A stretch of DNA of 64,000 nt from Planotetraspora silvatica. GTDB lineage: Bacteria > Actinomycetota > Actinomycetes > Streptosporangiales > Streptosporangiaceae. The notes under the pieces were generated by a model. That model was not told where the DNA came from. It did not search any database and was given only the letters and a program-made list of their open reading frames with translations. The stretch lies in contig NZ_BOOQ01000027.1 of the NCBI RefSeq assembly GCF_016863315.1, positions 124,001 through 188,000 on the forward strand. Direction: 5' to 3'. Position numbers and translations under genes: made by a program. Shown here in pieces: positions 48,929 through 61,620 of the stretch (the first letter of the stretch is position 1; the number at the start of each line of letters is the position of its first letter).

Positions 48929-51208
48929 GTGACCAGTGACGACAAGCCCAAGAACGGAAGCGGGCAGTCGCGCCCGCCGGGCGCGAACCGGTCGCGGCAG
49001 ACGTCGCGGCAGGGCCCGCAGCCGGTGCTGCCGCGTCCGCTGCGCTACATGGTCGCGCTGCCGCCCCAGGCCCATCCGCAGGCGGGGACGGGCGGCCAGG
49101 CTCTCGACGGCGACGGGCTGCACCGGCTGCTCGAGGGCGATCCCGAGATCGCCGTACGCCGCAGGCTTCCCACGACGACCCCGGAGCCGGGCGTGGGAGG
49201 CCGGGCCTTCCCGGCCGTCGTGGTCGCGGACATGACGGTCGAGCACGCGGCCGCACTGCGACGGCGGCTGCCCCAGCTGCACATCGAACGCGACCGGCTG
49301 CTGACCTACAGCGAGGTCCCTTCGCCGCCCCGGAAGAGGAGGCAGGCGTCGGCCGCGCCGCCGCTGGGGACGGAGAGCACCTTCGCGTTCCTGGTCCAGG
49401 GCTCTGACGGCGCGCCGGTGCCGGGGGCCGTCGTCATGCTGACCGGGTCCGGCTGGCCCGCCCAGGCGGTGACAGGGCCGGACGGCCGCGCCACGGTCAC
49501 CATGGTGGGCGAGACGGCGGAGTCGATCGTCAGCCTGCTCGTCAAGCCGCGATCCGGCCACTGGAGCTCGTATGTGGAGCGACCGGCTCTGTCGTCGAGC
49601 CGGGAGAACCTGATCGAGGCGGCGGGGTTGTCCGACGGCCTCGAGGGGTTCCCGGGGCGGCAGGTCTTCGGCTGGGGACAGAGGGCGATGGATCTCGACC
49701 GTCTCCCGCGGGCCCTCAGGGGCGCGGGAGTCAAGATCGCGATCATCGACTCGGGGGCGGCGGCCGAGCATTCCGATCTCCTCGGCCGGGTGACGTGCGG
49801 CATCGATCTGGCGGGGGGCAAGCCGGACGGCTGGACGGACGACACCGCCCACCACGGCTCCCACTGCGCCGGGATCATCGCGGGTGGGGACGACGGGCGG
49901 GGCATCGTGGGCTTCGCCGCGGAGGCGGAGGTCCACGCCTGCAAGATCTTCCCCGGGGGCCGGTTCAGTGACCTCATCGAGGCGCTCGACTACTGCATCG
50001 AGCAGCGGATCGACGTGATGAACCTCAGCCTCGGCAGCCGCCATTCCTCGCGGCTCGTCGCCGCGAAGATCGAGGAGGCGCGCCGGGCGGGGGTGGCCTG
50101 CGTGGTCGCCGCCGGAAGCGACGGCGGCTCCGTCGGCTTCCCCGGCAACCTTCCGACCGTGCTGACGGTGGCCGCGATCGGGAAACTGGGGACGTTCCCC
50201 GGCGGCAGCGGGCACGCCGCCGAGATCCGGGGGCCGGTGACGGGCGAGGGCTACTTCTCGCCCCGATTCACGTGCCGCGGGCCCGAGGTGGACGTGTGCG
50301 CCCCGGGAGTCGCCGTCCTGTCGTGCGTCCCTCCGGAGACGTACGCCGCCTGGGACGGCACCTCCATGGCCGCGCCGCACGTCACCGGGCTGGCCGCTCT
50401 GGTGCTCGCCCATCACGATGACTTCCACTACGCGTACGGCCGGCGGGACGCCCGCAGGGTCGACCGGCTCTTCCACGTCATCAGGGCCAGCTGTCAGGCG
50501 CTCGATCTCGGTGATCCGTACCGGACGGGAGCGGGGCTGCCGAACGTGCTGCGCGCCCTGGGCCCGGCGCTCACGCGGGTGACGCCGCAGCCTGAGGAGG
50601 TGCGGAGGCTGTCCGGCGAACTCACCGCCGAGATGGGCCTCGCCGGGCTGCTGCCGCTCGCCACGGGGCGGATGGCCATGGTGGGGGAACCGCAAGCGGC
50701 GGGCACCGTCCCCGGGACGGGGGCCGCGGGCGTGAACGGCTCCGCGCCGCAGGACGGCATGGCCGTCGTGAACGGTCCCGTGCCCGTCGACGGGCTCATG
50801 CCGGCCAACGGGCTCACACTCGCCGATCACTCCGGGCACGCACCCGGCGGCGGGACGCCCGGGAGCGCCTCCACGGCCTCGAACGGCTCCGATCCGATGG
50901 CGGGCGCCGTACCGGCCGGTGACGGTGACCCGGTGAAGGCGGCGGGACAGGGCGCCGATGCGGACGGCGCCCTGGCGGCGAACGCGACTCACGCGTCCGA
51001 CGGGGTTCCGGAGGCGGGCGGGGTTCCGGCGGAGGGTGCGGCACCGGGAGGATACGCGGCCCATGGGGGCGCAGGCCACGAGGGAGGCGTACAAAACGGG
51101 CAACAGGACGGGCAGCAGGACGGGCGGGCCGCGCTCGCGTGGCTGACCAGGGAGATGGGCGCAGCGGGGCTCATCGCCGGCCAGCGAGCCGCTGACCCGC
51201 TCCATTGA
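48929..51208 (+). CDS. S8 (subtilisin-like) serine protease, cytoplasmic, with disordered tail
   Basis: A 759-residue protein from GTG 48929. No signal peptide. Residues 130-210 contain a carboxypeptidase-regulatory-like beta domain (VQGSDGAPVPGAVVMLTGSG). The peptidase domain spans about 230-530: catalytic Asp in VKIAIIDSGAAAEHSD, His in DTAHHGSHCAGIIAGG, Ser in DGTSMAAPHVTGLAALVL. At the oxyanion position the usual AAGN reads AAGSDGG, a Ser for Asn. The C-terminal 230 residues are disordered, Gly/Asn/Pro-rich, ending in a short helix (ALAWLTREMGAAGLIAG). It follows a Q-rich protein and a small protein in the same direction and may process them. Confidence 0.85.
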   Translation: MTSDDKPKNGSGQSRPPGANRSRQTSRQGPQPVLPRPLRYMVALPPQAHPQAGTGGQALDGDGLHRLLEGDPEIAVRRRLPTTTPEPGVGGRAFPAVVVADMTVEHAAALRRRLPQLHIERDRLLTYSEVPSPPRKRRQASAAPPLGTESTFAFLVQGSDGAPVPGAVVMLTGSGWPAQAVTGPDGRATVTMVGETAESIVSLLVKPRSGHWSSYVERPALSSSRENLIEAAGLSDGLEGFPGRQVFGWGQRAMDLDRLPRALRGAGVKIAIIDSGAAAEHSDLLGRVTCGIDLAGGKPDGWTDDTAHHGSHCAGIIAGGDDGRGIVGFAAEAEVHACKIFPGGRFSDLIEALDYCIEQRIDVMNLSLGSRHSSRLVAAKIEEARRAGVACVVAAGSDGGSVGFPGNLPTVLTVAAIGKLGTFPGGSGHAAEIRGPVTGEGYFSPRFTCRGPEVDVCAPGVAVLSCVPPETYAAWDGTSMAAPHVTGLAALVLAHHDDFHYAYGRRDARRVDRLFHVIRASCQALDLGDPYRTGAGLPNVLRALGPALTRVTPQPEEVRRLSGELTAEMGLAGLLPLATGRMAMVGEPQAAGTVPGTGAAGVNGSAPQDGMAVVNGPVPVDGLMPANGLTLADHSGHAPGGGTPGSASTASNGSDPMAGAVPAGDGDPVKAAGQGADADGALAANATHASDGVPEAGGVPAEGAAPGGYAAHGGAGHEGGVQNGQQDGQQDGRAALAWLTREMGAAGLIAGQRAADPLH

Positions 51209-51234
51209 GCACGTGGCCCGCTGCCGGGACGCCG

Positions 51235-51504
51235 TCAGCGCCGCTCGCGCGCCGATCCGGCCAGCTGGGCGACGTCCTCGGCCCCGTCACCGATCAGCTT
51301 GGCCGCCAGATCCGACAGCGCCCTGCCGACGGCCAGTTCGTCGCCGATCTCCGGCACCGGGCGGTCCGAGGGATTGCGGCGGGCGTGGGCGACGCTCTCG
51401 TGCCTGCGCCCCGAGTCGGTGTACAGCACCGCGGTCGCGCTGGTGACGTTGTCGCTCTCGTCCTCGGTCAGGAAGACCTCCACCGTCCATCGTTTGGTTT
51501 CCAT
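51235..51504 (-). CDS. DUF1876 family protein
   Basis: An 89-residue protein from ATG 51504 with a GGGAGGTGTTC ribosome site. METKRWTVEVFLTEDESDNV, TSATAVLYTDSGRRHESVAH, ARRNPSDRPVPEIGDELAVG, RALSDLAAKLIGDGA is the DUF1876 signature (dsRBD-like fold). These small actinomycete proteins commonly lie by universal stress proteins, as here, and are thought to belong to dormancy- or redox-type stress responses, but the molecular role is unknown. It is divergent from the USP gene. Confidence 0.88.
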   Translation of the reverse strand: METKRWTVEVFLTEDESDNVTSATAVLYTDSGRRHESVAHARRNPSDRPVPEIGDELAVGRALSDLAAKLIGDGAEDVAQLAGSARERR

Positions 51505-51626
51505 GACGAACACCTCCCGCTCCAGCATCTCCCCGGGGGAATCGCGGCCGGAAGGGACTTTCGGCCTCGTACGGCGCCGGCCGGTCGCGGACCCCGCGGC
51601 AACGCCCGATGAAGGAAGGAAAGCCC

Positions 51627-52472
51627 ATGCCCGATCCGATCATCGTCGGCACCGACGGCTCGCCCGCCGCGCTGGCCGCCGTGGAATGGGCGGCGGACGA
51701 CGCCGTCCGGCAGGGACGCCCGCTGCGCCTGGTGTACGTCGTCGATCGCTGGGCGTACGGCATCGTCAAGTTCCCCACCACCGCGGGCGACCCTCTGACG
51801 CTGCACGCCGAACGGGCGCTGGCCGAGGCGGAGACGGCGGCGAACAAGCGCCAGCCCGACGTGACGGTCAGCATCGAGATCATCGAGGGGCTGCCCGCCA
51901 AGATCCTTCGTGACAAGGCCAAGGAAGCGGCCGAGATCGTGCTCGGCACGAGGGGCCTCGGCGGGTTCGCCGGAATCCTGATCGGCTCGGTCAGCACCCA
52001 TGTGGCCGGCCAGGCGCACGGCCCGGTCGTCGTCGTGCGCCCCGGATGGAGGGACGCGCACGGCGAGGTGGTCGTCGGCATCGACGACTCGGCCGAATGC
52101 GAGGCCGCGATCGAGTACGCCGTCGCGCAGGCCCGGTTCCGCGGCAGCGTGCTCCGGGCGGTCTACGCGTGGCAGCTTCCCGTCCACGCGCTCGCCCCCG
52201 AGATCACCTACGACATCGACGGGGTGCGCGAGGCCCAGCACCGGGTGGCGGCGGAGAAGCTCGCCCCCTGGCGGCGGCGGTCCGAGGTGACGATGCTCGA
52301 GGACGTCGTGTGCGGACACCCCGTCGACGCGCTGACCGACGCGTCGAAGGCCGCGGACCTGCTCGTGGTGGGCTCACACGGCCGAGGCGCCCTCGGGTCG
52401 GTGATGCTGGGATCGGTCAGCCGGGCGCTCCTGCATCACGCCCAGTGCCCGGTGGCCGTGGTCCGCCCCTGA
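51627..52472 (+). CDS. Universal stress protein, tandem domain
   Basis: A 281-residue protein from ATG 51627, preceded by GGAAGGAAAG. Two USP domains: residues 1-140 (IIVGTDGSPAALAAVEWAAD to VLGTRGLGGFAGILIGSVST, HVAGQAHGPVVVVRP) and 145-281 (VVVGIDDSAECEAAIEYAVA to LLVVGSHGRGALGSVMLGSV, SRALLHHAQCPVAVVRP). Both G-2x-G-9x-(S/T) nucleotide motifs are present, so ATP binding is expected. Actinomycete relatives belong to DosR/dormancy-type regulons. It is divergent from DUF1876 and convergent with the CBS-BON gene. Confidence 0.92.
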   Translation: MPDPIIVGTDGSPAALAAVEWAADDAVRQGRPLRLVYVVDRWAYGIVKFPTTAGDPLTLHAERALAEAETAANKRQPDVTVSIEIIEGLPAKILRDKAKEAAEIVLGTRGLGGFAGILIGSVSTHVAGQAHGPVVVVRPGWRDAHGEVVVGIDDSAECEAAIEYAVAQARFRGSVLRAVYAWQLPVHALAPEITYDIDGVREAQHRVAAEKLAPWRRRSEVTMLEDVVCGHPVDALTDASKAADLLVVGSHGRGALGSVMLGSVSRALLHHAQCPVAVVRP

Positions 52473-52482
52473 GCGGCGGCCG

Positions 52483-53178
52483 TCACCCGTCCTCGGGCGT
52501 GTCGTCACGCTCCCAGGCCATCCTGTCGACCACGTCGACCACGCCGTTGACGCGTTCGGTCATCCGTACGAGCGTCAGGACGTCCCCCCGCCGAGGCATC
52601 GTGCCGCTGAGCGTGACCACGGCGTCGGCCACCGACACGCGGACATGCGAGGTGTCCGCCCACAGGGCGCTCTCGACGATGTCGTCACGGATCTCGCGGG
52701 CCACCTCCTCGTCGCTCCTGACGATCGTCTTGAGCAGGTCCGTACGGCTGACCACGCCCTCGAGTCGCCCCTCGTCGTCGACCACGGGCAGCCGTTTGAC
52801 GCCGTGCTCGCTCATGAGCCGGGCCGCGCTCACGGCGCTGGTGTACGGCCTGGCCGTGATGGCGGGCGCCGTCATCAACTGGGCGGCGGTCTCGCCCCGG
52901 GCCTTCACCGCGGGACTCCTCCCGGGCGAGCCGATGCGCTCACGGAGCCGCACGCGCAGGGGAGGACGGTAGCCCTCGCCGTAGAACTGCTCCCTGAACT
53001 CCTCCTTGCGGAGCAGGTCGGCCTCCGACACGACGCCGAGCACGTGGCCCTCGCCGTCGACCACCGGCACGGCGCTCACGCCATGGGTGTGCAGCACCTC
53101 GGCGACGTCCCTGAACGGCGTGCAGCCGTTGACGGACACGATCTGCCTGGACATGACGTCCCGCACCTTCATGTGCAT
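52483..53178 (-). CDS. CBS-pair and BON domain protein
   Basis: A 231-residue protein from ATG 53178. Two CBS motifs: VRDVMSRQIVSVNGCTPFRD with AVPVVDGEGHVLGVVSEADL, and LMTAPAITARPYTSAVSAAR with RLPVVDDEGRLEGVVSRTDL. The C-terminal 70 residues are a BON domain (EEVAREIRDDIVESALWADT, HVRVSVADAVVTLSGTMPRR). CBS pairs bind adenosyl nucleotides and BON domains contact membranes. In actinomycetes this pairing occurs in stress loci with universal stress proteins, as here. It lies ten bases from the convergent USP stop. Confidence 0.9.
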   Translation of the reverse strand: MHMKVRDVMSRQIVSVNGCTPFRDVAEVLHTHGVSAVPVVDGEGHVLGVVSEADLLRKEEFREQFYGEGYRPPLRVRLRERIGSPGRSPAVKARGETAAQLMTAPAITARPYTSAVSAARLMSEHGVKRLPVVDDEGRLEGVVSRTDLLKTIVRSDEEVAREIRDDIVESALWADTSHVRVSVADAVVTLSGTMPRRGDVLTLVRMTERVNGVVDVVDRMAWERDDTPEDG

Positions 53179-53319
53179 GATCAGCCCCTCACGTCCGCGA
53201 CGCGGCCACCCCTCCCATTCCATCGGGGAGCGGCGCTTCGCGCAGGAGGCGGAGGTCCCCGAGTGCCAGGGCCGTTCGGCCACCGCGGGCCCGCGTTCGA
53301 TCGTGTGTTCCCCTGCGGG

Positions 53320-53763
53320 TCATGGGTTGGAGTACACCCGGCGAGGGGTGAGCAGGACGGCGGTGCGCCGCTCCCCGGCCATCACCCTGTCGTACTCGTC
53401 CCAGTCGTCGTGGGTGCCGCCCGCGGCCCTGAAGATGTTCCTGAGCAGAAGCCGGAGGCCCTCCGCGCCGAGCCCATCGAGCGGGTCGTCGGGGCCGGCC
53501 AGGTCGATCCCGCCCTCCGCGGCCGTCCACTGCCAGCCGCTGCGCACCACGATGGTGGCCTGCGGCCTGGCGCGCATGTCGGCCAGTTTGCGGGCGGTTC
53601 CCCGCACGACGAACCCGACCACCGACTGACCGGTGGCCGGATGGTCGAGCACCCCCGCGTTGACCACGGAGGAGCGGATGCCTCCGTCGGGACGCAGGGT
53701 CGAGACCACGCAGAGGCCGTGGTCACCGGAGACGAGGCCGGCGAATTCCGCGAGATCGGTCAC
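53320..53763 (-). CDS. PPOX-class (F420-type) oxidoreductase
   Basis: A 147-residue split-barrel flavin protein from GTG 53763. TDLAEFAGLVSGDHGLCVVS, TLRPDGGIRSSVVNAGVLDH, VVGFVVRGTARKLADMRARP and QATIVVRSGWQWTAAEGGID match actinomycete PPOX families that bind F420 or FMN. The C-terminus (EYDRVMAGERRTAVLLTPRR) is typical. The substrate is not indicated. It is on the same strand as the CBS-BON gene, 140 bp upstream of it. Confidence 0.85.
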   Translation of the reverse strand: MTDLAEFAGLVSGDHGLCVVSTLRPDGGIRSSVVNAGVLDHPATGQSVVGFVVRGTARKLADMRARPQATIVVRSGWQWTAAEGGIDLAGPDDPLDGLGAEGLRLLLRNIFRAAGGTHDDWDEYDRVMAGERRTAVLLTPRRVYSNP

Positions 53764-53898
53764 CTGAGGAGCCTAACCCCGCCGCTCGATCTGCCGCGGT
53801 CCCGTCCTGCGCCGGGTCACCGGCCCCGTGGCGGCGGTCGGCCTGAGGGCGACGGGGTCTGAGGCGGCGGCGGGCCTGAGGTTGCGGCGGCGAGGTGG

Positions 53899-54501
53899 TC
53901 AGCCGGTGGTGACGGTCAGGTCGGCGCGGGAGCGCACGTCATGAGCGGCGTAATACCGGTCTTCCTGGCGCGCCCAGCGTGGCCAGTGCGGTGCGTAGAG
54001 GTCCCCGTCGCGTGCCAGCGCCCTGGCCCGGCGCACGCCCGCGCCCGCCTCCAGCCACACGAGCCCGCTGAGGTGGGGCGCGGCCTGGCGTGCGCCGGAT
54101 CCGACGCCTTCGACGACGAGGGCGTCGGCGGACGGGGCCTCATGCCATTCCGCGTACTCGCTCCGCTCCCAGTCGTATCGCCGCCACCGTGCGGGCCGGC
54201 CGGCGGCGAGGGGCCGGAGCACCCACTCCAGCAGTGCGTCCACTCCGGCGAGCAGGCCGTCCCAGCCGTCGTAGAGGTCGTCCATCCGGATCACCGGAGC
54301 GCCGAGTTCCGCGGCGACGGCGGCGGCGAAGGTGGACTTGCCCGCTCCCGATCGCCCTTCGACGGCGAGGACACGGGTCGTGCGCGCCCGTGCGGGACGG
54401 CCGCGCAGCCACGCGGCGACCTCGCCCGCCGCGGGCCCGCCGGCTACACGCCCGCTCGGGAGGGCATCCGGATTCCCCGTTCCATGTTGGGATCCTCCCA
54501 T
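53899..54501 (-). CDS. Uridine-kinase-like P-loop kinase
   Basis: A 200-residue protein. Walker A in VLAVEGRSGAGKSTFAAAVA (about residue 40), then VIRMDDLYDGWDGL, the DDxYxGW segment typical of actinomycete uridine-kinase-like proteins, and ADALVVEGVGSG. The C-terminal lid reads ALARDGDLYAPHWPRWARQE. It would phosphorylate a nucleoside or related small molecule. The ATG at 54501, with GGAGGA right before it, places the start inside the preceding small membrane gene (58-bp overlap). The start could lie further downstream. Confidence 0.75.
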   Translation of the reverse strand: MGGSQHGTGNPDALPSGRVAGGPAAGEVAAWLRGRPARARTTRVLAVEGRSGAGKSTFAAAVAAELGAPVIRMDDLYDGWDGLLAGVDALLEWVLRPLAAGRPARWRRYDWERSEYAEWHEAPSADALVVEGVGSGARQAAPHLSGLVWLEAGAGVRRARALARDGDLYAPHWPRWARQEDRYYAAHDVRSRADLTVTTG

Positions 54502-54740
54502 TCCTCCGTCACGCGCCCCTTCTCGGCCTGCATCTCCTCCATGCGAAGGGCCACGCCCATCGCGAAGAACGTCGGGGCCCACTCGCCCACGAACAGGCCC
54601 CAGCGGTCCGCACGGTCCATGCCCGCCGACTCGTAGTTCTTCGACAGGAACCAGGAGGCGGCCGTCAGGCCGATCGACGCGATGCCGGCCGTGTACATCA
54701 TGCTGGAGCGGACGCCCATTCGGTGAAGCTGGCGGATCAT
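54444..54740 (-). CDS. Small membrane protein, unknown function
   Basis: A 98-residue protein from ATG 54740 with an AGGGGGA ribosome site. One clear hydrophobic helix (MMYTAGIASIGLTAASWFLS) and a second, weaker one (RWGLFVGEWAPTFFAMGVAL) are followed by a charged tail (EEMQAEKGRVTEEWEDPNME). Similar small proteins with this two-helix layout occur in actinomycetes without known function. Its 3' end overlaps the kinase gene start, suggesting co-translation. Confidence 0.7.
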   Translation of the reverse strand: MIRQLHRMGVRSSMMYTAGIASIGLTAASWFLSKNYESAGMDRADRWGLFVGEWAPTFFAMGVALRMEEMQAEKGRVTEEWEDPNMERGIRMPSRAGV

Positions 54741-54884
54741 TTTGTCCCCCTTTGTAGTGATTTCTCCCTATCTCGCTACCCCGTGTTCCCGGCCGCGACA
54801 CGCTGAGTGATCACCCCGACCGTACGGCCATGCTTACGACCTCTCTGTACGGGTAGCGTTGATCGGCGGACTCTGGAGGAAGCA

Positions 54885-55610
<726 letters not shown>

Positions 55611-55671
55611 GACGAGTATTACCTGTAATTCCTACTTGAACAGCATGGAATAGTCGTGTCACGATGCCTTC

Positions 55672-55743
55672 ATGGCTTCATGGCGAAGACTGACCGAGCG
55701 TCGTCACATCGACCTGCTCCGCGTCTGCGGCGCCGCCTGTTGA
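55672..55743 (+). CDS. Cysteine-type leader peptide
   Basis: A 23-residue frame beginning ATGGCTTCA with the tail RRHIDLLRVCGAAC. The RRHIDLLRV core followed by Cys and Ala matches the short leader peptides placed before sulfur-metabolism and other genes in actinomycetes, where cysteine supply controls the downstream gene by attenuation. Its last codon is Cys and TGA follows. A TTGAAC box at 55636 and a CACGAT -10 at 55660, six bases before the ATG, would make it leaderless. It ends 51 bp before the winged-helix gene at 55795. Confidence 0.7.
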   Translation: MASWRRLTERRHIDLLRVCGAAC

Positions 55744-55794
55744 TCGCCGGGATCACCCCATCCGGAAATGCTTCAGGCAAGGAGAAACCACGAA

Positions 55795-56538
55795 ATGTCA
55801 CATGTCATTGATTTCGTCGCACGCCGGCGTGAGCCCGGCTACGACCCCTCACCGCCCGACGAGGGGACCGTGCTCAGCGTGCTGCCCATGCCCGGGGTGG
55901 ACGCCGCACTCGTGATCGTCGGTTACGTGGTCCCGCTGGACGGCGGATCGCGGTCCGCCCGGGGCCTCCGGCTCCCGCAGGGGGTCACCCTGCCGGAGGG
56001 GGGCGCGGCGCGGGCCCAGGACGTGAAGTGGCCCCACGGGATCGCGCTGGTCCAGGAGGCCGAGCTGCCGGAGGGCCTCGCGGCGTTCCAGGGCGCCGCC
56101 ACCGGAGCCGCGGAGGTCCATGAAGGCTCCGAGGCGTCCGGCGCCGACCGGCCGGCGAGGCCCGCACGTGAGGCCGGAGCCGCCCCCGGCCTGGTGGCGC
56201 ATCCCGATCGCGCCGGCCACGCCTCCCGACATGGCCGGACGTCCGCACCGGTGGAGGAGCTCGTCGTGGACCGGGCCTCCCGCGCGGTCCGGGTGGACGG
56301 CGTGGAGATCGACCTCACCTACCGCGAGTTCGAGCTGCTCGACTACCTGTGCTCGGCGCCGGGCCGGGTCTTCAATCGCCGGCAGCTGATGGCCGCCATC
56401 TGGGACAGGTACGGAGACGAGGGCGCCAGAACCGTCGACGTGCACGTCCTGCGGCTCCGGCGCAAGCTGGGCCCGCACGCCGGGCGGATCGTGACGGTGC
56501 GGAACGTCGGCTACAAGTACCAGCCGCCCCGTTCCTAG
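55795..56538 (+). CDS. Winged-helix (OmpR/PhoB-type) regulator without receiver domain
   Basis: A 247-residue protein from ATG 55795 (CAAGGAGAAACC upstream). Residues 1-150 lack the Asp-Asp-Thr-Lys receiver signature and instead hold a variable, Gly/Pro-rich region (VLPMPGVDAALVIVGYVVPL). Residues 155-245 are a complete OmpR-type winged helix: VEELVVDRASRAVRVDGVEI, DLTYREFELLDYLCSAPGRV, FNRRQLMAAIWDRYGDEGAR and VDVHVLRLRRKLGPHAGRIV. Because no kinase is adjacent and no phosphorylation site is visible, it probably responds to something else. A cysteine-type leader peptide sits just before it. Confidence 0.82.
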   Translation: MSHVIDFVARRREPGYDPSPPDEGTVLSVLPMPGVDAALVIVGYVVPLDGGSRSARGLRLPQGVTLPEGGAARAQDVKWPHGIALVQEAELPEGLAAFQGAATGAAEVHEGSEASGADRPARPAREAGAAPGLVAHPDRAGHASRHGRTSAPVEELVVDRASRAVRVDGVEIDLTYREFELLDYLCSAPGRVFNRRQLMAAIWDRYGDEGARTVDVHVLRLRRKLGPHAGRIVTVRNVGYKYQPPRS

Positions 56539-56610
56539 GCGCCGCCCGGGGCGCCCCGGGAAAATCGGCTGGCGGAACCGTGGGGGCGGGTGCCTATCCT
56601 TGAGCCTGGA

Positions 56611-60498
<3,888 letters not shown>

Positions 60499-60537
60499 TC
60501 TCCTGAGTCTAGAATTGCGTTCATATGTAGGCTTGGG

Positions 60538-60945
60538 GTGTGGCACCGAACTCCAGGCCCGGGCCGATGCAAGGACCTGATCACCTGGGACCTCAACGTC
60601 GACTCCACCGTCTGCCGGGCCCACCGGCACGCCGCCGGAGCGAGGAAAAGGGGGACCTGCAGAAGGTGCGCGCCGATAAGGCGTACGCCTCCCGGAGGAA
60701 CCGCGCCTACCTGCGCAGACGTGGCATTCGCTGCACCATCCCGGACAAGGCCGACCAGGCCCGCAACCGAAGGAAACGCGGCTCCCGCGGCGGCCGTCCG
60801 CCGAAGTTCGACCCGGAGGACTACCAGGCTCGGCACGCGGTAGAGTGCGGCATCAATCGCCTCAAAAGGCACCGTGCCGTGGCCACGAGGTACGACAAGC
60901 TCGCGGCCCAAGCCTCAGCGCTACGGCGTCTGACCGGGGGATACC
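60538..60945 (+). pseudogene. IS5-family transposase remnant with internal deletion
   Basis: Two frames together cover an IS5-type transposase: first [20 protein letters not shown] (N-terminal catalytic Asp region), then, after a frame change, [32 protein letters not shown] and [20 protein letters not shown], the C-terminal Glu region (ERCINRLKxW-like). The middle of the catalytic domain (the LTTKIHLA segment) is missing. Any inverted repeats could not be placed. Confidence 0.7.
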
Positions 60946-60962
60946 TGTCAACGCCGGTGATG

Positions 60963-61328
60963 TCAGGAAGACGTCAGGCAGAAGGGGTGGCCAGCCGGAT
61001 CCAGGAGAACCCGCCAGCGTCCGTCGCCGGGCTGATGGTCCGGTTTGGCCGCGCCGAGTTCCAGGGCCCGCTCTTCCATCGCATCGAGGTCGTCAGCGCG
61101 GAAATCCAGGTGGAACTGTTGTGGCACGTCCTGACCCGGCCACTGCGGAGCCCGGTATCCGTCAACCCTCTGGAACCCCAGATCACAGCCGGAGTCGTCC
61201 GTCAGAGCGACGAACTCGTCCGTACTGAATAGTTCGCGCATCCCGGTCAGTGCACCGTAGAAGCCCGCCAGCGTCTGCGGGTCGGCACAGTCCAGAGTCA
61301 CCCCTCGCAGTACAGCGCCTGGCACCAT
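60963..61328 (-). CDS. VOC (glyoxalase-like) family protein
   Basis: A 121-residue protein of the vicinal-oxygen-chelate superfamily: [60 protein letters not shown] and [17 protein letters not shown]. The two beta-alpha-beta-beta-beta modules are complete, although the metal-ligand pattern is incomplete (H at FHLDF, none obvious at others), so it may bind rather than catalyse. It is on the opposite strand to the IS remnant. Function unknown. Confidence 0.82.
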   Translation of the reverse strand: MVPGAVLRGVTLDCADPQTLAGFYGALTGMRELFSTDEFVALTDDSGCDLGFQRVDGYRAPQWPGQDVPQQFHLDFRADDLDAMEERALELGAAKPDHQPGDGRWRVLLDPAGHPFCLTSS

Positions 61329-61620
61329 TCACTCCTTCGCGTCCGCGCGTCTGTCTCCGTGAGCCGCCGCTGCACGCGATCACCGGCCACAGCCACACCG
61401 TACTCGCCACATCCACCGCTGAAGTAGCGGTTTACCCCTGCCTCAGAGCAACGGGTGGCTGTGACCGGCGCTTTCGATACACGCCCTAGGAGAGTGGGGT
61501 CCCGCCTCCCGGCTCTGACATTTCGGGCCGGGCGCGTTTCAGGTGTGTCCGAATATGGCCAAAATCACCGCATATCTGCGCTGCGAGTTGACGTGATTCG
61601 GGCGGTCAGGGACGCGCTCG
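61329..61620. other. Gene-free stretch
   Basis: The 292 bp hold no gene. It includes GC-rich sequence and a weak inverted repeat near 61420. It separates the VOC gene from the gamma-glutamyltransferase gene, which ends at 61621. Confidence 0.35.
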
